A stretch of 64,000 bases of DNA, from the NCBI RefSeq assembly GCF_017498525.1, contig NZ_CP071796.1:2294001-2358000 (forward strand), in the 5' to 3' direction. Origin of the DNA: Ottowia testudinis (lineage in GTDB: Bacteria; Pseudomonadota; Gammaproteobacteria; Burkholderiales; Burkholderiaceae_C). Every line of letters starts with the position of its first letter. Position 1 is the stretch's first letter. The notes below the pieces were generated by a model. That model saw nothing but the letters and a program-made list of their open reading frames with translations. It was not told where the DNA came from and ran no database searches. Below, piece by piece: positions 8,413-18,422 of the stretch. Position numbers and translations under genes: made by a program.

Positions 8413-8447
8413 TTCGCACGATAACACAACAAGCGTTAAAGTGCGAA
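8413..8447. promoter_or_regulatory. Candidate operator of the AbiE-like pair
   Basis: Inverted arms TTCGCAC (8413-8419) and GTGCGAA (8441-8447) lie 24-58 bp upstream of the winged-helix gene's ATG, in an AT-rich stretch with weak promoter-like hexamers (TTGTGT, 17 bp, GTTAAT). AbiEi antitoxins bind inverted repeats at their own promoters, so autorepression is a reasonable inference. Confidence 0.45.
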
Positions 8448-8488
8448 ACGATGTTACATGCAACCTGGCTACCTCCAAGCCACACTGG

Positions 8489-8728
8489 CTACGTCGCACC
8501 AGTGCAGCGGATCGTGGGGGAACCGTGGCCGTCAAACGCACCGACGAACAGGCCTTCGTGCTCGAAGGCCAAAATCCGATGCTTATCCAAGGACGCTACG
8601 CGCCGCATTGAGGCGGTAACCTGCCTGACCATGCCCTCCGCAGCGTCCATGTCCATCACTTTGGAGAGACTGCATCCCGACGATGCCGTGGCCCGGGCAG
8701 GATCGGTGTCGGGGAGGAGGCGTTGCAT
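8489..8728 (-). CDS. 79-residue ORF, possible truncated PP2C-like protein
   Basis: An ATG at 8728 follows a strong GGGAGGTGGT site, so translation is plausible. The last third reads HRILAFEHEGLFVGAFDGHG, which resembles the second motif of PP2C phosphatases (small aliphatic residues then FDGHGG), but the protein stops ten residues later and lacks the rest of a phosphatase. It is either a broken gene fragment brought with the island or a chance resemblance. It lies alone between the recombinase 3' end and the divergent-looking control region of the AbiE-like pair. Confidence 0.4.
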   Translation of the reverse strand: MQRLLPDTDPARATASSGCSLSKVMDMDAAEGMVRQVTASMRRVASLDKHRILAFEHEGLFVGAFDGHGSPTIRCTGAT

Positions 8729-8814
8729 GATCACCACCTCCCCCCCGGTCACATCCCGTCACTTCGCTCTTGCTGAGAGGGCTCCCGCCGAAGCTGGGGC
8801 AACAACTACCTCAC

Positions 8815-10140
8815 TCACACCGATCGAGCCTCTGACACATGGATTTTGCAATCCAAATGCGTTTCAAAGGGAAGATTCAGCGTTATAGGCTTTACCGGAC
8901 TCGGTCCGTTCACGATCCACGAGTCCACCATATCGGCCCACGCTTGAAGCATTGCTCTTCGCTGCTCGGCGTACTCCGCCTTGTTGTAAACAGCGCGAAC
9001 GCCTCTTTGCTCGTGAGCAAGGCACTTCTCGATCCAGTCGCTGTTGTATCCAGCTTCGTGCAACAGCGTACTGGCGGTTCGACGAAGATCGTGCACCGTA
9101 AACGGCTCAAATTCTTCACCTCGACTGACGATCACCTCCGTCCCGGCAACTATCAGTCGATTCAGAGTGCCATTGCTCAACGGGAAATCCGACTCGTAAC
9201 GTCCGGGGTGAAGATACGGACTGGCGGCATAGCAGGTCTTGAACGCCACCAAGATGTCAATAGCCTGTTGACTGAGGTAGACGTTGTGCGGGCGGCCTGC
9301 CTTCATCCGCTCTTTGGGAATCGTCCACACGGCCGTCTCAAAATTAATCTCGTCCCATCTGGCCTGAAGGAACTCACTCTTTCGCACCATCGTCAGCAAC
9401 ATGAACTTGACCGCAAGGCGAAGGGTGGCTGCCGATGAAACTTGCTCAAGCGCGTTAAAGTACTTGTGGATATCCTCCGGGGAAAGCGCCCGGTCTCGCG
9501 GCTTGAAGGTTGCGATGGCGGTTGGGCGAATCGCCTCCGCGGGATTCTCGATCTTCAGCCCCCTCGCCTGAATGAAGCGGTAGATCTGAAGCACGATGTC
9601 ACGCGCTTGAACTGCTGGCGCAGCTGCACCACGCTCCTTGATCTTTTCGCATCGCGCCATCAAACGTGCTGGAGTGATTTCTTCCAGCTTCAGGCGGTTG
9701 AACTCCGTCAGATTGCGGTCATAAACCGCCTTCCGCATCGCACGCGTCGACTCGGCCAGCTTGGCTTCGGCGAAGTATTTCTCCGCCCACCGCCCGAACG
9801 TCATCCCTTCGTTGGCCTCGATCCTCTTCTCCACCTTCGAGCGAGACGGGCTATCGCCTTGCTCGATGGCACGTTTCGCCTCGACAAGGAGTTGTCTCGC
9901 CTCGGCAAGCGAGATCGACATGCCGTACTCCAGGGCCGACAACTCCCGCATCTGCTTGGCACCGAGGTTCGGATCGTACTGTCCGATCACCAGGGTCTCG
10001 CGTCGGCCGTTCAGCCGATAGTCATAGCGAAAGCTGATGTTTCCTGTACGCAGAACTGCTACGTACAGCCCTTGCTGGTCAGCGACTTTGTAGACCTTCT
10101 CGGCCGCCTTCAACGTCCTCAACTGCTTGTCAGTAAGCAT
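8815..10140 (-). CDS. int: P4-type tyrosine recombinase (island integrase)
   Basis: 441 residues. An N-terminal arm-binding domain (DUF4102-like, with FRYDYRLNGRRETLVIGQY at 37-55) is followed by a SAM-like core-binding domain and a catalytic domain with Arg253 (MVRKSEF), His350-x-x-Arg353 (VHDLRRT), His376 and the probable nucleophile Tyr385 (RAVYNKAEY). All catalytic residues are present. GGAGG is 6-7 bases before the ATG. The gene is 222 bp from the 3' end of guaA, points away from it and is followed by non-core cargo genes, the standard layout of an island inserted at the guaA terminus. It would catalyse site-specific integration and excision. Confidence 0.92.
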   Translation of the reverse strand: MLTDKQLRTLKAAEKVYKVADQQGLYVAVLRTGNISFRYDYRLNGRRETLVIGQYDPNLGAKQMRELSALEYGMSISLAEARQLLVEAKRAIEQGDSPSRSKVEKRIEANEGMTFGRWAEKYFAEAKLAESTRAMRKAVYDRNLTEFNRLKLEEITPARLMARCEKIKERGAAAPAVQARDIVLQIYRFIQARGLKIENPAEAIRPTAIATFKPRDRALSPEDIHKYFNALEQVSSAATLRLAVKFMLLTMVRKSEFLQARWDEINFETAVWTIPKERMKAGRPHNVYLSQQAIDILVAFKTCYAASPYLHPGRYESDFPLSNGTLNRLIVAGTEVIVSRGEEFEPFTVHDLRRTASTLLHEAGYNSDWIEKCLAHEQRGVRAVYNKAEYAEQRRAMLQAWADMVDSWIVNGPSPVKPITLNLPFETHLDCKIHVSEARSV

Positions 10141-10158
10141 CTTTTTCCTCCAAACTCG

Positions 10159-10248
10159 TACCGTCAGTTGGTACCGTCAGACCATTTGACGGTATCAACC
10201 GCGGTAGTTGAAGGACTGGCTCTCTGATACCGTCCCCAATACCGTCAG
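10159..10248. repeat. Direct repeats between integrase and guaA
   Basis: TACCGTC(AG) occurs four times in direct orientation (10159, 10172, 10228, 10240) and once inverted (TGACGGTA at 10187) within 90 bp upstream of the recombinase gene. Spacing and position suggest arm-type binding sites for the integrase or an excision factor, or autoregulatory sites; this is inferred from location only. Confidence 0.6.
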
Positions 10249-10362
10249 AATCGGCGGGTTTGGGTGAGGCGGTGTAGAACCCAGTGAGACGCTAACTCCT
10301 TGTCAGCCCAAGATCTTCCGGCAAAAATGAGACGCCTTGAGATGCCCTGAAACGACGCGGAT

Positions 10363-11979
<1,617 letters not shown>

Positions 11980-12040
11980 GAAGCGGCGGGCCGGCGCGCG
12001 GTGCGCCGTGTGTCAAAAGCCAAGGACGAAGGCGCTGAAT

Positions 12041-12060
12041 CACTGTATATTCAACCAGTG
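12041..12060. promoter_or_regulatory. LexA (SOS) box
   Basis: The 20-bp sequence CACTGTATATTCAACCAGTG is a near-perfect palindrome at its ends and fits the CTGT-N8-(A/C)CAG LexA consensus. It overlaps the GTG start proposed for the radical SAM gene and includes a TATATT that could serve as a -10 element. Damage-inducible control of the downstream pair is inferred. Confidence 0.75.
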
Positions 12061-13356
12061 GACATCAACGACAAGCTCGCTATTTTGGCCGATGCGGCCA
12101 AGTACGACGCCAGCTGCGCCTCCAGCGGCGGCACGCGGCGCGATTCGTCGCGCGCGGGCGGCGGCAAGGGCGGCATCGGCAGCAACGAGGGCGCGGGCAT
12201 CTGCCACAGCTTTGCACCAGACGGGCGCTGCATCTCGCTGCTGAAGATCCTGCTCACCAACTTCTGCCTGTACGACTGCGCGTACTGCATCAACCGCAGC
12301 AGCAGCAACGTGCAGCGGGCGCGCTTTACGGTCGAAGAAGTGGTCGCGCTGACGCTCGACTTCTACCGCCGCAACTGCATCGAGGGGTTGTTTCTCTCCA
12401 GCGGCATCATCCAGAGCCCCGACTACACCATGGAGCAACTGGTGCGCGTGGCGCGCACGCTGCGCGAGGTGCACGACTTTCGCGGCTACATCCACCTGAA
12501 GACGATTCCCGACGCCTCGCCCGACTTGCTGGCGCAGGCCGGCCGCTGGGCCGATCGTCTGTCGGTCAACATCGAGTTGCCCACGCCAGCGGGCCTGGCC
12601 ACGCTGGCGCCGGAAAAAGACGGCGGCAGCATCCGCCGCAGCATGGCGCGCCTGCGCCTGTCGATCGACGATGCCAAGGCGCAAAAGCGCGAACAGCAGG
12701 CGCAGCCCATCCGCCTGCTGCCGGGCGCCAGCCCGCGCCGCGCCGCCGCGCCCGCCTTTGCCGCCGCTGGGCAAAGCACGCAGATGATCGTCGGCGCCGA
12801 TGGCGCCAACGACGCCACCATCCTGGCCACCAGCGCGCAGCTGTATGGCGCCTATCGCCTGAAGCGCGTGTATTACTCCGCCTTCAGCCCCATCCCGCAC
12901 GCCGCCGCCGCCCTGCCCGCCCAGGCGCCGCCGCTGCTGCGCGAGCACCGGCTGTACCAGGCCGACTGGCTGATGCGCTTTTACGGCTTTGCCGCCGACG
13001 AAATCGCCCCCGCCGACGACGGCATGCTGGCGCTGCAGGTCGACCCCAAGATGGCCTGGGCGCTGGCGCATCCCGAGCGCTTTCCGGTCGATTTGAACCA
13101 CGCCCCGCGCGAGATGCTGCTGCGCGTGCCGGGCCTGGGCGTGCGCGCAGTGCAGCGGCTGCTGGCCGCGCGCCGCGTGCGCCGCCTGCGCGCGGACGAC
13201 CTCAAGGCGCTGCACGTTCCGGTGCGCCGGGTGTTGCCTTTTGTGGTGACGACCGACCACCGGCCGGCGCCCGGCGCGGCCCAGGCGGCCATGGCTTCTT
13301 TCCAGCAAAATCGGTCACTGGCCGGCGCGCAGCCTGCGCAAGCAGCTCTGTTTTGA
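12058..13356 (+). CDS. DNA-repair-associated radical SAM protein (UDG-linked)
   Basis: 432 residues from a GTG at 12058; the frame stays open upstream through guaA, but conserved sequence (KLAILADAAKYDASCASSG) begins right after this codon. The iron-sulfur motif is Cys70-x3-Cys74-x2-Cys77 (CLYDCAYC). The C-terminus has a helix-hairpin-helix segment (LLRVPGLGVRAVQRLL), consistent with DNA binding. This is the family annotated as putative DNA modification/repair radical SAM protein that is almost always paired with a uracil-DNA glycosylase-like protein, as here (7-bp gap). Its chemistry is not established. No clear ribosome-binding site precedes the GTG, so a leaderless transcript starting at the LexA-controlled promoter is possible. 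Confidence 0.85.
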   Translation: MDINDKLAILADAAKYDASCASSGGTRRDSSRAGGGKGGIGSNEGAGICHSFAPDGRCISLLKILLTNFCLYDCAYCINRSSSNVQRARFTVEEVVALTLDFYRRNCIEGLFLSSGIIQSPDYTMEQLVRVARTLREVHDFRGYIHLKTIPDASPDLLAQAGRWADRLSVNIELPTPAGLATLAPEKDGGSIRRSMARLRLSIDDAKAQKREQQAQPIRLLPGASPRRAAAPAFAAAGQSTQMIVGADGANDATILATSAQLYGAYRLKRVYYSAFSPIPHAAAALPAQAPPLLREHRLYQADWLMRFYGFAADEIAPADDGMLALQVDPKMAWALAHPERFPVDLNHAPREMLLRVPGLGVRAVQRLLAARRVRRLRADDLKALHVPVRRVLPFVVTTDHRPAPGAAQAAMASFQQNRSLAGAQPAQAALF

Positions 13357-13363
13357 ATAGCAA

Positions 13364-15202
13364 ATGAGTGCGTTGGCTCACCCCGTCGCCGTTGCCCCGC
13401 CCGCGGGCCGGCAGGCGCGCGATCCGGCCGACGACACGGTGGCGCCGACCGAGGCGTTCAACACATTCCGCCGCCGCGCGCGCGCCCTGCTGTCCAGCGG
13501 TGTGCCGCCGGATCGGGCAGCGGCCGAATGGCGGCAATGGGCGGCGCGTGTGGACGGCACGGGGTCGACCAGCGACCTGTTCGCGGCGGCCGATGAGGCG
13601 GCGGCGTGGGACGAAAGCGCCTTGCCCACAGCGGCCGCTCCGGCCCGGCCTGCCCCACGCCTTGTCGTGCCCAGCGGTTTCCACGCCATGGCCCAGCGCG
13701 TGGTGCTGCACAACGACCCCGCGCGCTTCGATCTGCTGTACCGCCTGCTCTGGCGCCTGCAGCGCGAGCCCGGCCTGCGCCACGACCCGCTCGATCCTGA
13801 TGTGCTGCAGCTGCGGCAACTGGCCCGCGCTGTGCAGCGCGACGCGTACAAGATGCGCGCCTTCGTGCGCTTTCGGCCGTTGCGCGAATCACCGGCAGAT
13901 GAAGCGACGGGCATTCCGCACATCGTGCAAGAAGGTGACCGTGCAGCGGCGGCAGGCGGATTTCAGAGCAAAAAGAGCCGCGAGTCGCTGCAAACTCTGG
14001 CGAGTTCGCTACACAAAACAGAGCATCCCGATGTGCGTGCCACCTTCATCGGAGACGAGGCAGCAGCCGCCACGATCCACGTCGCCTGGTTCGAGCCGGC
14101 CTACCAGGTGCTCGAGGCCGTCGCGCCGTGGTTCGCGCGCCGCTTTGCTGGCATGCGCTGGGCCATCCTGACCCCGGCGCGCAGCGTGCGGTGGGATCCG
14201 GCCACCGCCCAGTTCACCTACGGCCCCGGCGCACAACGCAGCGACGCGCCCGCACCCGACGCCGGCGAGGCGCTGTGGCTCACCTACTACCGCCACATCT
14301 TCAACCCCGCACGCCTCAACCTGCGCCTGATGCAGCAGCACATGCCCCGCCGCTACTGGGCCAACCTGCCCGAAGCGGCGCAGATCTCCGGCTTGGCAGC
14401 CGATGCGCAGGCACGCACCATGGCCATGCTGGCGCAATCGGCGGCCGGGGCGGAAGCGGCGCCGCTATCCGATCAAGAGCGGCCGAGCGATATTGCACGA
14501 CGACCCGCAGCCCATGGCACGCCGAATCGCCCCCCTCAGGTCATCGGCTTTGCTGCGCCAGCGGCCCACGTAGCCGAGCCGCTGGAAACGCTGGCCCAGC
14601 TGCACGCCGCCGTCCAGCGGTGCGCGGCCTGCCCGCTGGCCGCCTGCGCCACGCAGGCCGTCAATGGGCGCGGGCCGCTCGGCGCGGCGCTCGTGCTGGT
14701 CGGCGAGCAGCCGGGCGATCAGGAAGACCTGGCCGGCGAACCCTTCGTCGGCCCGGCCGGCCAGTTGCTGAATCAGGCGCTGGCCGCCGCCGGACTGGCG
14801 CGTGAATCGCTGTTCCTCACCAACGCCGTGCGCCACTTCAAGCATGAGCTGCGCGGCAAGCGCCGCATCCACAAGACGCCGGGACAGCGCGACGCCGCCG
14901 CCTGCCAGCCCTGGCTGCTGCGCGAAATCGATCTGGTGCAGCCCACCGCCCTGCTGGCCCTGGGCGCCACCGCCGCGCGCGCCCTGCTCGGCCCCGGCAC
15001 CACGCTGACCGACGCGCGCGGCCGCTGGTGGCCCGGCCCGGGCGGCCGGCCGGTGCGCGTCACCTGGCACCCGGCCGCGCTGCTGCGCTTGCCGGAGGCC
15101 GAGCGCGCCCGCACCTGGCCGCTGTGGATCGAGGATTTGCAGTTAGCGGCACAAGGCATTCCTGCCCAAGCGTCAAAAAACCCTGCCGGCCTGCGCTTGT
15201 AA
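13364..15202 (+). CDS. DUF4130-UdgX fusion, uracil-DNA cross-linking protein
   Basis: 612 residues. The N-terminal 350 residues match the DUF4130/SAM-linked domain (AFNTFRRRARALLSSGVPP; YKMRAFVRFR; YYRHIFNPARLNLRLM). A linker rich in Ala and Pro leads to a family 4-like uracil-DNA glycosylase domain with motif GEQPGDQEDLAGEPFVGPAG starting at residue 447. Residues 499-503 read KRRIH, the loop that defines UdgX, whose His (here His503) forms a covalent bond with the sugar after uracil release. Cysteines at RCAACPLAAC would bind the iron-sulfur cluster. It lies 7 bp after the radical SAM gene behind a LexA-type box, so it is probably SOS-induced and acts at uracil or abasic sites in DNA. Confidence 0.9.
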   Translation: MSALAHPVAVAPPAGRQARDPADDTVAPTEAFNTFRRRARALLSSGVPPDRAAAEWRQWAARVDGTGSTSDLFAAADEAAAWDESALPTAAAPARPAPRLVVPSGFHAMAQRVVLHNDPARFDLLYRLLWRLQREPGLRHDPLDPDVLQLRQLARAVQRDAYKMRAFVRFRPLRESPADEATGIPHIVQEGDRAAAAGGFQSKKSRESLQTLASSLHKTEHPDVRATFIGDEAAAATIHVAWFEPAYQVLEAVAPWFARRFAGMRWAILTPARSVRWDPATAQFTYGPGAQRSDAPAPDAGEALWLTYYRHIFNPARLNLRLMQQHMPRRYWANLPEAAQISGLAADAQARTMAMLAQSAAGAEAAPLSDQERPSDIARRPAAHGTPNRPPQVIGFAAPAAHVAEPLETLAQLHAAVQRCAACPLAACATQAVNGRGPLGAALVLVGEQPGDQEDLAGEPFVGPAGQLLNQALAAAGLARESLFLTNAVRHFKHELRGKRRIHKTPGQRDAAACQPWLLREIDLVQPTALLALGATAARALLGPGTTLTDARGRWWPGPGGRPVRVTWHPAALLRLPEAERARTWPLWIEDLQLAAQGIPAQASKNPAGLRL

Positions 15203-15225
15203 TCATTCAGGCATGCGCTGAAAAT

Positions 15226-15501
15226 ATGCGCATGACACATGAAGGATTTGATAGGTCTGATGCAACCGCCCGAGCCCGTGCATCCAAGCGCGCCGCCAAT
15301 CTCAGCATCAACAGCGAGCTTTTGCAGCAGGCCCGCGCGCTGGACATCAACCTTTCCGCCACGCTCGAGCAGGCCTTGCAGCAGGCCGTGAGGACGCGGC
15401 AGGCCGAGCTGTGGCGCCGGCAAAACCTGCACGCCATTGCCGCATACAACGATGCTGTCGAAGCGCAAGGCGTGTTCAGCGACGGCGTGCGCGCGTTCTG
15501 A
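15226..15501 (+). CDS. ccdA: CcdA-type antitoxin
   Basis: 91 residues from ATG 15226 (a second ATG two codons later is also possible). The N-terminal part (AANLSINSELLQQARALDIN) is a ribbon-helix-helix domain, and the C-terminal tail (AIAAYNDAVEAQGVFSDGVR) is the CcdA toxin-binding segment. It binds its own promoter and neutralises CcdB. The toxin gene starts 12 bp downstream. It lies 23 bp after the UdgX gene. Confidence 0.9.
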   Translation: MRMTHEGFDRSDATARARASKRAANLSINSELLQQARALDINLSATLEQALQQAVRTRQAELWRRQNLHAIAAYNDAVEAQGVFSDGVRAF

Positions 15502-15513
15502 CGGGCTGAAGCG

Positions 15514-15831
15514 ATGGCGCAGCTGATTGTGTATGCCAACGCGAATCATCAGACGCGCAAGCAATATCCCTTGCTGCTGGATGTTCAATCCAATCTGCTG
15601 GACGATCTGGGCACCCGCGTGGTGGTGCCGCTGGCGCCGCACGCCAGTCACGGCAGCCAGGCCATGACGCGGCTCACCCCGCTGTTGACGGTGGACGACG
15701 TTAACTACCTGATGCTCACGCCTCAACTGTCCGGCATTCCTGTGCGCAATTTGGGTGCGCAGGTGGCGGATCTGGCTCACATGCGCAGTGAGATCATCGC
15801 GGCACTCGATTTCTTGATCTCCGGCTTTTGA
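15514..15831 (+). CDS. ccdB: CcdB-type toxin (gyrase poison)
   Basis: 105 residues, the usual CcdB length. Recognisable segments are the N-terminal VYAN, YPLLLDVQSNLLDDLGTRVVVPL, a central TPLLTVDDVNYLMLTPQLSGIP and a C-terminal helix ending in ALDFLISGF; the final Gly-Phe region corresponds to the gyrase-contacting end of CcdB. It would trap DNA gyrase on DNA when antitoxin is lost. Complete and in standard order behind ccdA. Together they could stabilise this chromosomal segment. Confidence 0.9.
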   Translation: MAQLIVYANANHQTRKQYPLLLDVQSNLLDDLGTRVVVPLAPHASHGSQAMTRLTPLLTVDDVNYLMLTPQLSGIPVRNLGAQVADLAHMRSEIIAALDFLISGF

Positions 15832-15869
15832 TCGGCGGTTATTGCCGCGAAAGCAAACCACTTGAGCCT

Positions 15870-15959
15870 CGTCATTCCCGCGAAAGCGGGAATCCGTGTC
15901 TTTCACAGCGGCATCTCCTTCACAGCGCTGCATGGATTCCCGCTTTCGCGGGAATGACG
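15870..15959. repeat. 90-bp inverted-repeat element
   Basis: Two 26-bp arms (15870-15895 and 15934-15959), each itself a hairpin of the type CATTCCCGCGAAAGCGGG, face each other around a 38-bp centre. The arms are nearly perfect reverse complements. This is a widespread REP/MITE-like element of proteobacteria, probably non-coding. It sits 38 bp after ccdB and could also end transcription. Confidence 0.8.
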
Positions 15960-16070
15960 GTGACATCAGGTAGCCTTCAAGTAGGAGCCTTTGGAATTAA
16001 TAAGAGGTGGAGCGTACCGTCAGCACATGGTGGTGATGTGTGCGGAGTGCGGGGTACGGGGTCAGGGATG

Positions 16071-16715
16071 GCGGGCTGATGTGTCATCGTTTGGCGCTGC
16101 CCCTCGCGCCATTGCCAAGGCCCCCAGTATTTTTTCAACCCCCTGGCGGCCACGCCGGGGTCTTGTGCTCGCCCGGTACGCTCCAGAAAACAATATCAGT
16201 CGAATCAGCCGTCAGCGCTTGCTGGACAAGCGCGAGCAGCTCTACAAATCATAGCGAAAAGCTCACAACTCAACGCGCCAGTTGGTCTCCTGAATCAGCA
16301 CGTTCAGCTCGCGAATCTTGCGCGACAGGTCTTCCATCTGCTTTTGCGTGGCGGCCACGTCGATTTGCGGCACCCACTTGATCTCGCGCGGGCTGTAGCG
16401 GTCTTCTTCCTTGTGCGTGGCGTCCACCGCGCTTTTCAGCACGCTGTGCTGCTGCATCAGCACGTCGCGCTCGGCCAGCAGCTGCGCCAGCGGCCGGCCA
16501 TCGGGCAGCTTCGCCGCCGCGTTGGCCGCATCGATCTTCAGCACCAGCGCCTGCTGCTCGGCGATGACGGCAAAGCATTCGGCGATCAGCTTGGCCACAT
16601 CCTCACGCGGCGCGCCACCCTCCTGCGCCAGCGCATTCTGCGCGATGCGCTCGCGCAGCGAGAGAATTTTCTTTTTCTAGTCGGCGCGAATGAGAAGGGC
16701 TTCGGCAAGTTCATG
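16071..16715. repeat. 645-bp direct repeat, copy 1
   Basis: Closely similar to 18462-19106 (same length). It contains a Comamonadaceae-type dispersed repeat (GCGCTTG core at 16215) and a DIP1984-family gene copy. The gene's last 111 codons differ at only one encoded residue between the two copies, while the outer parts are more diverged. It marks a local duplication. Bases 15960-16070 before it hold nothing I can identify. Confidence 0.85.
16263..16714 (-). pseudogene. DIP1984-family gene, copy 1, broken at 5' end
   Basis: The last 111 codons are intact and nearly identical to the full copy at 18653, but the beginning is damaged. One base is lost right after the ATG at 16714, shifting the frame, and in the original frame a Gln codon has become TAG (about 16678-16680). 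A shorter product from an internal start at 16598 is possible but would lack the N-terminal helix. The family is a helical protein of unknown function. Confidence 0.75.
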
Positions 16716-16808
16716 GAACTTGGAACAGGAGGTCGAATGCCGCTCCTGATGAAAGGATTCCTTGCTTTAACTCAAGCGGGACGGAGACGCAAGGAAATTG
16801 TGATCTAA

Positions 16809-16874
16809 CCCTACTTACTCCCTACTTACCCCCTACTTACTCCCTATTTACCCCCTATTTACCCCCTATTTACC
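16809..16874. repeat. Six tandem 11-bp repeats
   Basis: Units of CCCTACTTACT / CCCTATTTACC repeat six times with one or two base changes, immediately after an AAATTGTGATCTAACC sequence. That AATTGTGATCTGACCC-like motif also precedes the other DIP1984 copies (18087, 18413). Looks like a slipped-strand array. Confidence 0.85.
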
Positions 16875-16904
16875 CCCGAAGAGGGTGGATATTTCAGCGG
16901 CCTG

Positions 16905-17774
16905 CTAGCGGGGCGCGTCGATGGCGGCAAAGGTGGGAGCCCAGTCGTACTGAATGGTAATGAGCTGCCCCATGGTCTGGTTCTTGTGCATGCTTTTGAG
17001 GAGAAGCCCGCGGCTCAGATCCACGGTGTCAGTCCGCTCAATAGGCATGCCAGGGGTGTTGGAAAGGCTGCGCACGGTCAGGGTGCGTATGCCTCGCTCG
17101 CTGCGAGGAGTGACCTCCAGGATGGCCGCGTTGGCCAGGTAGCTGACGCGCTCGGGCGCACTCCAAGTGCTGTTTTGCCTTGTCCAGGGTTGGCCATCAA
17201 AGCTCAACCAGGACTGCTCGCCAATGAGAATGGTCTGCGTCTTGGCGCCCGATGGGCCGGGGCTCTGGGTGCGCTGGCGCGGGCCGGGTTCAAATTCGAT
17301 CAGCATGGTGGAAGCCGCTACGCCGGGCTGGTCGAGGAGACGGGTTTCGTGGGTGGCGCTGTAACGCTGGGCGCGCAGCTTTTCATGAGGCGCAAACAAG
17401 CTGCGCACGGCGAGCCGGCGTGCGTCGTGCGAAACTTTGTCGCCACGCTGCGGGGCGCAGGCGCTGGTAAGGGCTTGCAGGATGTAGTCGGTTTGGTTCT
17501 TGCCCAGCGCGCAAGGATCTTTGACCGAATCCATCAGCGAACCGGTTTCGCCGTTTTGCGCCGCACTTGGCCTTGCCGTCGAGGTTGCCTTTGCCGCGGT
17601 TGATGCGGGCGTTGGCGCATGGGCCGGTGCATCGGCGGAGGTGGGCGCATGCGACGCTGCGCACCCCCCCAGCGCCACAACCAGCGCGGCGCACGCGCTC
17701 CAGGCCAGCCCGGCGCCAACAACGCGGCGAGGACGGCCACCGACGCAGCAAACTTCCCTCAATGGATACGACAC
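16905..17774 (-). CDS. Putative lipoprotein of unknown function
   Basis: 289 residues from GTG 17774, six bases after AGGAGA. A long Arg-containing N-terminus leads to a hydrophobic helix and a lipobox-like VALGGC near residue 38, then an Ala/Pro/Thr-rich linker typical of anchored envelope proteins. The C-terminal 190 residues are soluble, mixed alpha/beta, with no family I recognise; two cysteines (in DPCALG and SACAPQ) may pair. It lies just downstream of the relic guaB 3' end, so in the ancestral order it may have followed guaB directly. Confidence 0.65.
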   Translation of the reverse strand: MSYPLREVCCVGGRPRRVVGAGLAWSACAALVVALGGCAASHAPTSADAPAHAPTPASTAAKATSTARPSAAQNGETGSLMDSVKDPCALGKNQTDYILQALTSACAPQRGDKVSHDARRLAVRSLFAPHEKLRAQRYSATHETRLLDQPGVAASTMLIEFEPGPRQRTQSPGPSGAKTQTILIGEQSWLSFDGQPWTRQNSTWSAPERVSYLANAAILEVTPRSERGIRTLTVRSLSNTPGMPIERTDTVDLSRGLLLKSMHKNQTMGQLITIQYDWAPTFAAIDAPR

Positions 17775-17859
17775 GATAAATCTCCTAAAAATTAAGCCAA
17801 CTCATTATTTCGCGCCAGTTTCAACGCGATTACCATTTTCATAACTTCTAGCCAGATCT

Positions 17860-18081
17860 TCAATCCACCCGATAATTCGGCGCCTCCTTCGTAATCCGCA
17901 CATCATGCACATACGATCCCAGAATCACTGAGGAGGTAATCTGCACAAACTCCGCTATCGAGCCGATCGTCGCACACTCGCAAGCCCCCATGCTGGCGCG
18001 CATAACCACTCGCCATCTGAAACAGGATGCTGACCACGTTGCCTTTATACGGCACGCGGCCTTCTATGCCTTCGGGTATCT
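17860..18081 (-). pseudogene. Relic of a guaB 3' end
   Basis: This stretch aligns with the last 230 bases of intact guaB (19594-19825), including the stop codon region (CCGATAATTCGGCGCC) and the GGCACGCGGCCTTCTATGCC segment, but with many substitutions and small indels that break the frame. It is too diverged to be a fresh duplication of the neighbouring gene, and more likely derives from another lineage or an old event. It bounds, with intact guaB, a 1.7-kb inserted segment. Confidence 0.8.
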
Positions 18082-18107
18082 GTGAAGAAATTGTGATCTG
18101 ACCCTGC

Positions 18108-18398
18108 TTACTCGCTTTTCAGCACGCTGTGCTGCTGCATCAGCACATCGCGCTCGGCCAGCAGTTGCGCCAGCGGCCGGCCATCGGGCAGCTTCGCCGC
18201 CGCGTTGGCCGCATCGATCTTCAGCACCAGCGCCTGCTGCTCGGCGATGACGGCAAAGCATTCGGCGATCAGCTTGGCCACGTCTTCACGCGGCGCATCG
18301 CCCTCTTGCGCCAGCGCATTCTGCGCGATGCGCTCGCGCAGCGGGAGAATTTTCTTTTTCTGATCGGCGCGGATCAAAAGGGCTTCAGCGAGTTTCAT
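18108..18398 (-). pseudogene. DIP1984-family gene, copy 2, truncated at 3' end
   Basis: It begins normally (ATG at 18398, MKLAEALLIRADQKKKI) and follows the intact copy for 95 codons, then stops inside what should be codon 97, losing the last third that carries the conserved RYSPREIKW and NWRVEL segments. The upstream side has the AATTGTGATCTGACCC motif and no ribosome-binding site. Probably non-functional. Confidence 0.75.
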
Positions 18399-18422
18399 GG
18401 ATAGATATAAGAATTGTGATCT

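Noticed and set aside
15828-16254. Short plus-strand frames after ccdB
   Set aside because: They run through the 90-bp inverted-repeat element and a dispersed repeat; no coding character.
16809-16874. Possible CRISPR-like array
   Set aside because: Units are contiguous 11-mers with no spacers and there are no cas genes in the window.
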